NCBI GenBank assembly: GCA_947632045.1
Contig: CANRNQ010000001.1
Span: 100,458-164,457, forward strand
Source of the DNA: an uncultured Clostridia bacterium
GTDB lineage: Bacteria > Bacillota > Clostridia > Oscillospirales > Acutalibacteraceae
DNA length: 64,000 nt
Direction of reading: 5' to 3'
Part shown: piece after piece, positions 34,855 through 42,682 of the stretch
Numbering within the stretch: position 1 is the stretch's first letter
Layout: every line of letters starts with the position of its first letter
Program-made: the position numbers and the translations under genes
Notes under the pieces: model-generated
Told to the model about the DNA's origin: nothing
The model's database searches: none
Seen by the model: the letters and a program-made list of their open reading frames with translations, nothing else

Positions 34855-35964
34855 ATGCTCAAGCTTGGCTTTGGCCTTATGCGGCTGCCGACCTTAGGCG
34901 GAGATGAAAAAAGAATCGACATGGAAAAATTCAAGGAGATGGCGGACGCCTTTATTAGCGCCGGAGGAACCTACTTTGACACAGCCTACCCGTATCACGG
35001 TGGTATGAGCGAGCAGGCGTTCAGAGAAGCGGTGGTTGCGCGCTATCCGAGAGAGAGCTTTACGGTGACGGATAAGCTGCCGATATTTTATGTTCAGCGC
35101 GCCGAGCAGATGCAGGAATTTTTCGACGAGCAGCTAAAGCGCTGCGGGGTTGAATACTTTGACTACTACTGGCTGCACGCGCTCGGAGCGGAAAATTACG
35201 AGACAGCCCAAAGGGTCGGAGCCTTTGAGTTTATAGCCGAGAAAAAGAAAGAGGGCAGGATAAAGCATATCGGATTTTCGTTCCACGACTCGCCCGAGCT
35301 TTTAGACAAAATACTTACCGAGCATCCGGAAACGGAGTATGTTCAGCTCCAGATAAACTACCTTGATTGGGAGGATCCGACGATAAGAGCGAGGGAGTGC
35401 TATGAAACGGCGCAGCGCCACAACAAGCCGGTGATAGTTATGGAGCCGGTCAAGGGCGGCTCTCTTGCGGAAATAGCAAAGGAGGCGCAGCTGCTTTTGA
35501 AAAACACCCAGCCGGATATGTCGGCGGCGTCGTGGGCGGTGCGCTTTGCGGCGACTCCGAAAAATGTTATGACGGTGCTGTCGGGAATGAGCAATATGGA
35601 GCAGATAGACGACAACCTGAGCTATATGAAGGATTTTAAGCCGCTCGACAGCGCGGAGATAAGCCTGCTTATGAACGTCGCGCAGATAATCAGCGGCGGT
35701 ATAGCAATTCCGTGTACGGCGTGCAGATATTGTGTTGAAGGCTGTCCGAAGAAAATCGCAATTCCGGAGTATTTTGCGATATATAATAATTTGAAGCGCT
35801 TCGGCGCGGGGCAGGGCATAGTGGCCTCGACCTATTATTCAAATCTTACCAAGGAGCACGGCAAAGCCTCGGAGTGTATAGGCTGTGGGAAGTGCGAGAG
35901 CCGCTGCCCGCAAAGGCTTAAGATTCGGGAATATTTGAGGGACGTCGCCGAGGCTTTGGAGTGA
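34855..35964 (+). CDS. Aldo/keto reductase with ferredoxin-like 4Fe-4S domain
   Basis: 369 residues behind CAGGAGGAG. The AKR barrel fills about 1-270; the catalytic tyrosine and histidine are in FDTAYPYHGG and YYWLHALG, and SFHDSPELLD is also typical. The C-terminal part (about 280-369) has CTACRYCVEGCP and, later, CIGCGKCESRCPQ, two sets of four cysteines able to hold 4Fe-4S clusters. Such AKRs of anaerobes probably take electrons from ferredoxin rather than NADPH alone. The substrate is unknown. Confidence 0.92.
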   Translation: MLKLGFGLMRLPTLGGDEKRIDMEKFKEMADAFISAGGTYFDTAYPYHGGMSEQAFREAVVARYPRESFTVTDKLPIFYVQRAEQMQEFFDEQLKRCGVEYFDYYWLHALGAENYETAQRVGAFEFIAEKKKEGRIKHIGFSFHDSPELLDKILTEHPETEYVQLQINYLDWEDPTIRARECYETAQRHNKPVIVMEPVKGGSLAEIAKEAQLLLKNTQPDMSAASWAVRFAATPKNVMTVLSGMSNMEQIDDNLSYMKDFKPLDSAEISLLMNVAQIISGGIAIPCTACRYCVEGCPKKIAIPEYFAIYNNLKRFGAGQGIVASTYYSNLTKEHGKASECIGCGKCESRCPQRLKIREYLRDVAEALE

Positions 35965-36117
35965 TATAGCCCCGCCGCAGATAAAAAGCGGCAGCGCGTC
36001 GCTTTTGTAATTATGCGAATTTTATAATTATGTAAATGGGAGCTGCAAAATTTTGCCGACTGCATATTCTGAAAGCAGGGGGAAATGCTTTTTATAAGAA
36101 TATGTGAGGTGGGGGAA

Positions 36118-36252
36118 ATGGTATCGTTTATTTTCGGGGCGGTATTCGGCTGTTTTGTCGGCGTTTTCGTGACCGCCCTTTGCAGCGCCGCGTCAAAGGC
36201 TGACGAGCAAAGCGAAAGATTCATAGAGAAAAATAAAAAGGATAGAGGGTGA
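36118..36252 (+). CDS. Small one-helix membrane protein (DUF3789-like)
   Basis: 44 residues behind GAGGTGGGGG. The first 24 are a glycine-rich hydrophobic helix (MVSFIFGAVFGCFVGVFVTA) followed by ALCSAASKADEQSERF and a basic tail. The pattern resembles DUF3789 proteins of Firmicutes, often found near mobile or phage genes, although no such genes are here. Its terminator overlaps the stop codon. Expression is supported only by the ribosome site and the terminator. Confidence 0.65.
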   Translation: MVSFIFGAVFGCFVGVFVTALCSAASKADEQSERFIEKNKKDRG

Positions 36253-36275
36253 CCCTTTGGCCGCCCTCTATTTTG
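36242..36275 (+). terminator. Terminator overlapping the small-protein stop codon
   Basis: ATAGAGGG pairs with CCCTCTAT and is followed by TTTG. The left arm contains the last codons of the small gene. The stretch 36276-36406 shows nothing further. Confidence 0.65.
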
Positions 36276-36406
36276 TCGATTAAGTGTTTTTTTGCGCCCT
36301 CGGCGCTGCTTGAAGCTGTGATTTGCAGCCCTGATTTTTTGCTCAGGGCCTTTGCTTGATAGGAATTTCGTGCCCGTAAAGCGGGCTTGAAAAATAAGCT
36401 GATATT

Positions 36407-36595
36407 TTACTCGCAGCCGCAGCAGTCGGATTTAACAGAAAACGATTCGCAGTCCGTGCATTTAGGAACTGTGGGATTCGGTTCGTGGGTGCCGACCTTA
36501 ATGCTGTCGAGCGAGCAGTAGTTTTCAAGCGTGTTGTTGTACTTACACTGTGAAACGGTGCAATGAATACTCTTATTGGCGTACGAATTGTCCAT
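36407..36595 (-). CDS. DUF1540 domain protein (cysteine-rich)
   Basis: 62 residues behind GAGGTGA. The start reads ANKSIHCTVSQCKYNN, then YCSLDSIKVGTHEPNP and CTDCESF, the C-x5-C, C and C-x2-C pattern of DUF1540, likely a small metal-binding fold. A CCGCE end adds two further cysteines. The family is common in spore-forming and related Clostridia; its function is not established. It is divergent from the gene at 36747. Confidence 0.85.
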   Translation of the reverse strand: MDNSYANKSIHCTVSQCKYNNTLENYCSLDSIKVGTHEPNPTVPKCTDCESFSVKSDCCGCE

Positions 36596-36746
36596 TTTTT
36601 GTCACCTCGTATTGTTTTGATAGAGCTAAGCCGAGGCTTCGGCCGTCGCTTTATCTGATTTTATTTTTATACGCTCGCGGGCATTTATGCACACAAGACG
36701 AGCCTTATTTTCATAATATAATAAAAAGTGCCGTGGAGTTGATCTT

Positions 36747-37064
36747 ATGCTGATTGCGCTGCGTGACATAATTTTTATCTTTCTTTCGCTTCTTGGCTTG
36801 ATAGATTTGTTCAGAGTAATAGTCTGCCGCTTGTTTAAAACTAAAAGCGATAAAAATTTAATTATTTTGGTTCCCATACGATCAAGCAGCGGCGACGCTG
36901 AAATTTTGCTTAGGAGCGCAGCCGCAAAGGCTATGTGGGTGTATTGCGGCGCGATAGAGCGTGTGATTTGTCTTGACTGCGGCGCTGATGAGGAAACCAA
37001 GAGGATTTGCCGTCGCATATGCGACGAATACCCCTTTATGGAGTATAAGGACTCGATAGAGTGA
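36747..37064 (+). CDS. Small membrane-anchored protein of unknown function
   Basis: 105 residues. One N-terminal hydrophobic helix (about 5-28) is followed by a cytoplasmic domain with IILVPIRSSSGDAEILLRSAAAK and ERVICLDCGADEETKRICRRICDEY, including four cysteines. The layout (short anchor, nucleotide-fold-like strand, cysteines) recurs in small clostridial proteins, but I do not recognise a named family. GGAG precedes the start at 36747 and a TATAAT-like box is nearby. Confidence 0.65.
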   Translation: MLIALRDIIFIFLSLLGLIDLFRVIVCRLFKTKSDKNLIILVPIRSSSGDAEILLRSAAAKAMWVYCGAIERVICLDCGADEETKRICRRICDEYPFMEYKDSIE

Positions 37065-37096
37065 GGTAGGGCGAGGAAGAAAGCTTTTAGAGCTGA

Positions 37097-37246
37097 GCGC
37101 TTTCGGGGCGGCGACAGGGACTGCCGCAGGCAGTCCCGGAAAAACGCGGCAAAGAATTTTTTTAGGGCGGTTCACACAGCTTGCCGCCGCGTTTTTTGTA
37201 AATTTCCGCCGCGGGCGGAAATTTACGGTCGCCGCCCCGAAAGCGC
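37097..37246. repeat. Cloverleaf intergenic element, copy 5 (core only)
   Basis: The outer stem has 19 perfect pairs, GCGCTTTCGGGGCGGCGAC 37097-37115 with 37228-37246; the extra G on the left is matched by an extra C on the right. Arm A 37117-37125/37129-37137 (loop GCA). Central stem AAAAACGCGGC 37140-37150 with 37186-37196. Arm B 37198-37210/37214-37226. No distal stem is seen. It starts 33 bases after the upstream gene. Confidence 0.88.
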
Positions 37247-37280
37247 AAAAAATGACGGCCGCCGCAAAACGACAGCCGTC
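37247..37280 (-). terminator. Terminator of the sugar ABC operon
   Basis: On the minus strand GACGGC and GCCGTC enclose a 14-base loop and lead into ATTTTTTG. It abuts the cloverleaf element and lies about 30 bases past the permease stop codon. Confidence 0.65.
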
Positions 37281-37308
37281 AAAATTTTTGACAAAATTAT
37301 TTATTTTA

Positions 37309-38190
37309 TCAGCCCTTAACGGCTCCTGCCGCAACGCCCTTTATTATGTGCTTCTGGCAAAGGAGATAGAAGATTATAACCGGAATTATGCCGAGAAGTA
37401 TAAGAGCCATTGTCGCGCCAAGGTCAACCGTGCCATAGCTTCCCTTTAGGTACTGGATATGAATAGGAATCGTTCTGTACTCTTTTATATCGAGAACAAG
37501 ATACGGCAGGAGGTAGTCGTTCCATACCCACATTATCTCAAGTATTCCGACAGAAATCATAGTCGGCTTGAGCATCGGGAAAACTACCGTGAAATACGTT
37601 CTTAACGGACCGCAACCGTCTATTGACGCCGCCTCCTCTATCTCGACAGGTATCGACTTGACAAATCCTACAAACATAAATATCGCAAGTCCCGCGCCGA
37701 AGCCGAGATAGATTATCGGTATCGTCCAAGGTGTGTTCAGGCTTAATGTGTCGGCCGTTTTTGACAGTGTAAACATAACCATCTGGAAGGGAACAACCAT
37801 AGAAAATACGCAGAGATAATAAATTATCTTGCAGAAAATCGAGTCAACGCGGACTATGTACCACGCCGCCATTGAGGTGAACAGCAGGATAAGAGCCGTG
37901 GACAGCAGAGTGATAACAACGCTGTAAAGAACGCTTTTATAAAACGGGTAGTTGCCAAAGGTCATACCCTTGATGAAGTTGCCAAAGCCTGCCCACATTT
38001 CGCCGAAGGGCAGGGCGAAGGTGTCGGTTTTAACGAAGGTGTTGAGCTTGAATGAGTTGACAAGAACCGCAAGCACGGGCAGAACATAAACTACGCTTAT
38101 GACAGACATAATTATAGTCAGAATCATTTTGCCCTTTTTAAACTGCTTTTTCGGGGGTTTTACGTTGGCGACAGCCTTTTCGTTACTCAT
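37309..38190 (-). CDS. Sugar ABC transporter permease, MalG type
   Basis: 293 residues with six membrane helices. The binding-protein-dependent permease EAA loop reads EIEEAASIDGCGPLRTYFTVVFPMLKP, shown here only by its core EAASIDGCG. It forms a heterodimer with the preceding permease. Its ATG overlaps the upstream stop codon (TAATG), so translation is coupled. The substrate is probably an oligosaccharide; the starch-degrading proteins in this window make maltodextrin a reasonable guess. Confidence 0.93.
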   Translation of the reverse strand: MSNEKAVANVKPPKKQFKKGKMILTIIMSVISVVYVLPVLAVLVNSFKLNTFVKTDTFALPFGEMWAGFGNFIKGMTFGNYPFYKSVLYSVVITLLSTALILLFTSMAAWYIVRVDSIFCKIIYYLCVFSMVVPFQMVMFTLSKTADTLSLNTPWTIPIIYLGFGAGLAIFMFVGFVKSIPVEIEEAASIDGCGPLRTYFTVVFPMLKPTMISVGILEIMWVWNDYLLPYLVLDIKEYRTIPIHIQYLKGSYGTVDLGATMALILLGIIPVIIFYLLCQKHIIKGVAAGAVKG

Positions 38191-39089
38191 TACTGCTGCA
38201 CCTCCTTCCTGCGTGTGTAAGCGAGCTGCGCAAGACCAAGACCCGCTACAAGAACGAAGAATATTACGGCCTTAGCTTGAGCCGTGCCGCGTGCTGCTGT
38301 GCTTGAGCCGTAGAATGTATTGTAAATATTGAGCGCGAGCATTTCCGTCTGCTTTACGACAGAGCCGCCCTCCTGCATTACTATCGGCAGACCGCTTGTG
38401 AGAGCGAGGTTCTGGTCGAACAGCTTAAAGCCGTTTGTCAGGCTCAGGAAGGTGCAGATGGTTATTGACGGCATTACGTTGGGGATTATTACCCTGGTAA
38501 GCGTCTGCCACTTTGTGGCGCCGTCTATCTTAGCCGCCTCGATCATATCCTCCGGAACAGCTTGAAGTCCGGCAATGTAAATTATCATCATATATCCTAT
38601 CTGCTGCCAGCACATTAGGATTATAAGGCCCCAGAAACCGAAGGTGCTGTTTAAAACGATAGATGTACCGAAGTGTGAGAGTATACCATCAAATATCATT
38701 GACCATATATATCCTAAAACAATGCCGCCTATCAGGTTAGGCATAAAAAATACAGTTCTGAATAGGTTGCTGCCCTTGATTCCCTGAGTGAGGGCATAGG
38801 CGACAGCAAACGCCAAAACATTTATCAGCACAAGACTCACTATTGCGAAGAGAGCCGTGTACCAAAAGGCGTGAAGAAAGGTTGCGTCCGAAAACGCGGC
38901 GATATAGTTGTTGAAACCGTCAGGCTTTGCGTCGGATATGAGCTGGAATTTGCAAAAGGAGAGGTATATACCCTGTATAAACGGCCAGATAAAGCCGATT
39001 GCAAAGGCGGCTGTGATTGGGCCTAAGAACAGCAAGCCCCATTTTCTCAAGGGGCGGCGCAGAGTGCTGCCGTTTTTTTTCTTAAACAA
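38190..39089 (-). CDS. Sugar ABC transporter permease, MalF type
   Basis: 299 residues, six or so helices. The EAA loop is EDMIEAAKIDGATKWQTL, which docks on the ATPase. The start is a TTG (MFKKKNG) at 39087-39089 behind AGGAG; no ATG fits. It lies 111 bases after the binding-protein gene, from which it is separated by a strong hairpin. Confidence 0.93.
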   Translation of the reverse strand: MFKKKNGSTLRRPLRKWGLLFLGPITAAFAIGFIWPFIQGIYLSFCKFQLISDAKPDGFNNYIAAFSDATFLHAFWYTALFAIVSLVLINVLAFAVAYALTQGIKGSNLFRTVFFMPNLIGGIVLGYIWSMIFDGILSHFGTSIVLNSTFGFWGLIILMCWQQIGYMMIIYIAGLQAVPEDMIEAAKIDGATKWQTLTRVIIPNVMPSITICTFLSLTNGFKLFDQNLALTSGLPIVMQEGGSVVKQTEMLALNIYNTFYGSSTAARGTAQAKAVIFFVLVAGLGLAQLAYTRRKEVQQ

Positions 39090-39130
39090 AAAATCATCTC
39101 CTTTGGTGTGAGATCGTCTACGGAGAAAAC

Positions 39131-39160
39131 ATAGGGACGGGCGCTTTCGCCCGCCCCTAT
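39131..39160 (-). other. Intercistronic hairpin between binding protein and permeases
   Basis: ATAGGG-A-CGGGCG pairs with CGCCCG-C-CCCTAT, thirteen positions with one mismatch. The stem has no good T tract, so it more likely protects the binding-protein mRNA from decay or causes partial termination, the usual way of making the binding protein in excess. Confidence 0.6.
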
Positions 39161-39200
39161 TGTATAGGCTAAAATACGAAATTAAATTTTATCAGCTTTA

Positions 39201-40556
39201 TCAGCCGTTTGCCGCTGCATACTGAGTTGCCCAGCCGTCAACGAAGGCGGTCTTAACGCCCTCCCAGTTAGCGTCTGTCTGATCAGCATTGTATGCGTTA
39301 AGAGCGGAAACGAGAGCCTTACGATACTCATCAACGTTAGGCTGATAGTTTGTCGCCCAATCCATTACATAGTTGCCCTCAGCTGTATAGTCGGCAGCGT
39401 TCTTGAGGAATGCGTTTGTTGATTCCGGAACCTGCTTGTAGGGAAGAACGCCGAGCGCGTCAACGAGCTTCTGAGCGGCGTCCTTATTGGTTACGCACCA
39501 ATACATAAAGTCGAGAGTTGCCGCCTGGTTGTCGGCTGAGGTCTTGGAGTTTACAGCCCAGCAGTTCTCTGTACCGCAGTTAAGACCGGCCTTTTCTTCG
39601 CCTTCAACACCGCAGTAATACGGGATCATAACCGCATTCGGAACGCTGTCCTTTATTGTTGCCCACTCCCAAGAGCCCTGAACGTGAAAAGCTGCTTTCT
39701 TGTCGCAGAATTCCTTTGTCGCATCGTGACCGCCTGTTGCGAGATCCTTAGGATCTGTCAGGCTGTTCTGTGTGCAAAGGTCGTAAAGGTTCTTGTAGTT
39801 CGGGAGATATTCGCCTGTGATTGAGGCAGGAGTTTCTGTCCAAGGTGTGCCGCCCTCTTCGTAATAATACTCGAGGTTAGCCATATGGCCTGTGAAGCGC
39901 CATGATGAATTGTCGTCCATATCGCAGGAGGTGAAAGCGTCGAAGCCGAGCTTATCCGCGTTTTTGTGAATGTCCTCAACTACTGTCTTGAGGGTATCAA
40001 AGTTCTTGATGTCCTCCATCTTGTGGCCCGCCTGCTTTACGAGATCCGGGTTTGCTATGATGCCGTAGCTCTCATAGCAATAGCCTATCGAAACAAGTCT
40101 TCCGTCCTCGTCATAGAGGTTGTAGGCGTCCGTGTTGAGCTCGTCGGCAATCTTTGTGCCCGTAAGGTCAATTGCGTAATCCTTCCACTGCTTTACGCCC
40201 GCCGAGTTGCCGATAATGTACAGCGTAGGAGCGTCCGATTTCTCCATCTCGGAGGTGAGCGTCTGTGAATAAGAGCCCGCCGCCGCTGTCGTTACCTTAA
40301 CGGGTATGCCCGTCTCGTCGGTGTACATTTTTGCAAGCTCCTGAGCGGTCTCGTCAAGCTCCGGCTTAAAGTTCAGCCAATAAACCGAACCCTTTGAAGC
40401 GTCGCCGCTTGCAACTGCCGATGAGTCGGGAGCGCTGGAGTCGCCGCCCGAGCTTGAACCGTTTGAGCTTGAGCCGCTGCCTCCACAACCGACGAACGCT
40501 GTCGCCGCCATACACGCTGCCATGCCGAATGCCAAAATTTTTGATAATCTGCGCAT
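39201..40556 (-). CDS. Extracellular solute-binding lipoprotein (sugar ABC importer)
   Basis: About 451 residues from the ATG at 40556; an ATG two codons upstream is also possible, but AAGGA spaces better to the second. The lipoprotein signal ends AFVGCGGSGSSS, with a Ser/Gly linker. The rest is a cluster B type 1 binding protein: VYWLNFKPELDETAQELAKMYTDETGIPV, DAPTLYIIGNS, FHVQGSWEWATI and CWAVNSKTSADNQAATLDFM. It catches a sugar outside the membrane and delivers it to the two permeases. No ATPase is encoded here, so a shared MsmX-like ATPase is expected. Confidence 0.93.
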   Translation of the reverse strand: MRRLSKILAFGMAACMAATAFVGCGGSGSSSNGSSSGGDSSAPDSSAVASGDASKGSVYWLNFKPELDETAQELAKMYTDETGIPVKVTTAAAGSYSQTLTSEMEKSDAPTLYIIGNSAGVKQWKDYAIDLTGTKIADELNTDAYNLYDEDGRLVSIGYCYESYGIIANPDLVKQAGHKMEDIKNFDTLKTVVEDIHKNADKLGFDAFTSCDMDDNSSWRFTGHMANLEYYYEEGGTPWTETPASITGEYLPNYKNLYDLCTQNSLTDPKDLATGGHDATKEFCDKKAAFHVQGSWEWATIKDSVPNAVMIPYYCGVEGEEKAGLNCGTENCWAVNSKTSADNQAATLDFMYWCVTNKDAAQKLVDALGVLPYKQVPESTNAFLKNAADYTAEGNYVMDWATNYQPNVDEYRKALVSALNAYNADQTDANWEGVKTAFVDGWATQYAAANG

Positions 40557-40964
40557 AATCATGTTCCTTCTTTCTTTCTGTTTTACCTTTAAAAATTATT
40601 CTACTAACCGCAAAGCGGTCGATAGTCAAAATGGGGGAAAAGAATATATGTGCAATATCAACTAAAATGCACGATTCGTTTAATCCTTTTCGTCCATATA
40701 ATAGCACAGCGATTTTTAAAAAGCAATATATTTCTAAAAAAAATTTATATAAATTCGGGAAATTTATTAAAACTATCAATTTTGACAGGTTCGCCGCGGA
40801 CGAGCTCTCCGTTTTGTCCCTTTCTCTTTCTCCTCGTTCGCCCTGTCCTGCGGCAGTTGACAAAGCGACAGCGCAGTAATATAATTTTAGAAGAATTTTA
40901 CCGTCGGCGCAGGCTGTCGGAGCTGTGATTTACTCACCTTAAAACGAGAATACCGGAGAATGTA

Positions 40965-42359
40965 ATGCTTGAAAAAATATCAACGGATTTTGTGGGAAAG
41001 ATTTATTCCGCTTTGACCTATGGCGGCGGAGATATAAATTTTCTTTGCAGCTGTCTAAGAATGCAAAATCACGAGGAGGCGACAAACAAGCCCGTGAATT
41101 TTGCAATGAAGCTTTTGAAAATCAATATTATGTGCCGCCTCCCGTTTTTAAGGGGAAGGGCTTTTTCAAAGACGCTCGGCGAGGCTTATCTTTCCGAGGC
41201 CTTTTTGCGACCGCCTGTTGTGGAGCTTGCGACGGGCGTGCTCGACAACCGCAGGATCATAACCGATATATTCGGCAGCGCGGTCGTTATAATGAAGAGC
41301 GGCGCGGAGCTTTTTTCTGCTCTTGAAAAAATCAGCGGCGTGCGCGGCTTTGCCGCATTGAGGGCAAGGCTTGACGACCCGACAAAGCCGATAGAGGATA
41401 TATATAAGGTTATAAACGACAGGCTCGGCTGCCGCGTCGATTTTAATGATGAGCTTGAGCTGTTTAAAAGGTACTGCATTAAAAACAGCTACGCCGCCCG
41501 CTTGCTCGACATTGCAAACGGCAACGGCTTGAGGCTCACCGCTTATATAAGGACAAGCTATCCCAAGGATTTTATTTCCGCCTTGCTAAGCGGCTTCGGC
41601 ATTTTTCCCGACGAGCTTCTGACCACGGCTTACGATACTCCGCCCGTTTTGGACGAGCCCGATTATACCGGTATAGTGAGCGGGAATTTTAAGCGCTTTA
41701 TAAAGGGTTACATCAAAAGGGGCTGTCAGCCTTTTTATTATCCCGAGCCGCGTTCGCTTATGGAAAAAATCAAAAAGCCGAGGCTCAGCCCGCCGTTTGC
41801 CGGCATATACGACGGACTCTGCGGACTGAGGATATTCAGCGGCGCAAAGCAGCAGAGCTTTGAATACGAGCTTGCGTATCTTTGTCTTGCGCCCGCGATA
41901 TTCGGTTTTGCGCTTTCCGCTTCAAGGGCGGCGGGGAAAAGAAGGGTCATATGCGTGTGCGGAGAGTATTCGCTTTTTGCCGAGGTCTTAAAAAAACTCC
42001 TGCCGGACGCGTCGTTTGACCCGAGCTTTATACCGAGCAGCGCGGGGGCCGATGATTTTGTGATATACCCCTTTGGAGGGAACGATTTGGCTCAGGCCGA
42101 CATATGCTCCTATCTCGGTATTGCTCCGAAAAACACGGAGATGCTTTTTAGGATATTGCGCGGGGCGAGGGGCGGCGCGGGCGACAAAGCGCTCGACATA
42201 TCAGCGATGAAGGAGATTTACTCCGCCGTATTTGATTTTGCCGACGATTTCATATCGTACCTCGGGCAAAGCGGGGAGGATTTGAATATTGACGGTTCGG
42301 ATTGCCTTGCTCTTTACCGCTGCGGAGAAAGCGGACTGAAAAGGGCTTTGGGGCTTTGA
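40965..42359 (+). CDS. Protein of unknown function
   Basis: 464 residues behind CGGAGAATGTA. I see no signal peptide and only short hydrophobic stretches (for example ELAYLCLAPAIFGFALSASRAAG near 305-330), so it is probably cytoplasmic. The N-terminal third is basic and rich in Phe/Leu. A central region has DDPTKPIEDIYKVINDRLG, and a glycine-rich ILRGARGGAGD lies near residue 400. No motif identifies an enzyme family. It is divergent from the sugar importer and followed, after cloverleaf copy 6, by the surface-polymer operon, with which it might be linked only by position. Confidence 0.75.
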   Translation: MLEKISTDFVGKIYSALTYGGGDINFLCSCLRMQNHEEATNKPVNFAMKLLKINIMCRLPFLRGRAFSKTLGEAYLSEAFLRPPVVELATGVLDNRRIITDIFGSAVVIMKSGAELFSALEKISGVRGFAALRARLDDPTKPIEDIYKVINDRLGCRVDFNDELELFKRYCIKNSYAARLLDIANGNGLRLTAYIRTSYPKDFISALLSGFGIFPDELLTTAYDTPPVLDEPDYTGIVSGNFKRFIKGYIKRGCQPFYYPEPRSLMEKIKKPRLSPPFAGIYDGLCGLRIFSGAKQQSFEYELAYLCLAPAIFGFALSASRAAGKRRVICVCGEYSLFAEVLKKLLPDASFDPSFIPSSAGADDFVIYPFGGNDLAQADICSYLGIAPKNTEMLFRILRGARGGAGDKALDISAMKEIYSAVFDFADDFISYLGQSGEDLNIDGSDCLALYRCGESGLKRALGL

Positions 42360-42371
42360 TGGGGTGTTTCC

Positions 42372-42608
42372 GGCTGTCGCAGTTATATTCTCGGAGAGCT
42401 TGAGCGGGAAACGGGGTTTCGGGCGGCGACCCGTGCGCGCCTGCGGCGCGCACTTAAAAACGCGGCGGAGATTAGTCGATTGACAGGGGAACAGCCCCTG
42501 CGCCGCCGCGTTTTTCGGCAAATTTTCGCCGGAGAGCGAAAATTTGCGGTCGCCGCCCTAAACCCACCCTGCCGCAGCAGCAAAGAAAAAACGGGCGCTG
42601 CGACAGCC
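42372..42608. repeat. Cloverleaf intergenic element, copy 6
   Basis: Outer stem 42414-42431 with 42548-42565 (one mismatch in 18). Arm A 42433-42441/42445-42453 (loop TGC). Central stem AAAAACGCGGCGG 42456-42468 with 42503-42515, 13 perfect pairs. Arm B 42518-42529/42536-42547. Distal stem GGCTGTCGCAG 42372-42382 with 42598-42608. It starts 13 bases after the upstream stop codon and ends before the surface-polymer operon. Confidence 0.9.
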
Positions 42609-42682
42609 TGCATCATACCCTCGCGCAACAAATTAAGCGCTTCCCAAAAAACACTTTACCTTTAACGAAAGGCGGGCACAGA

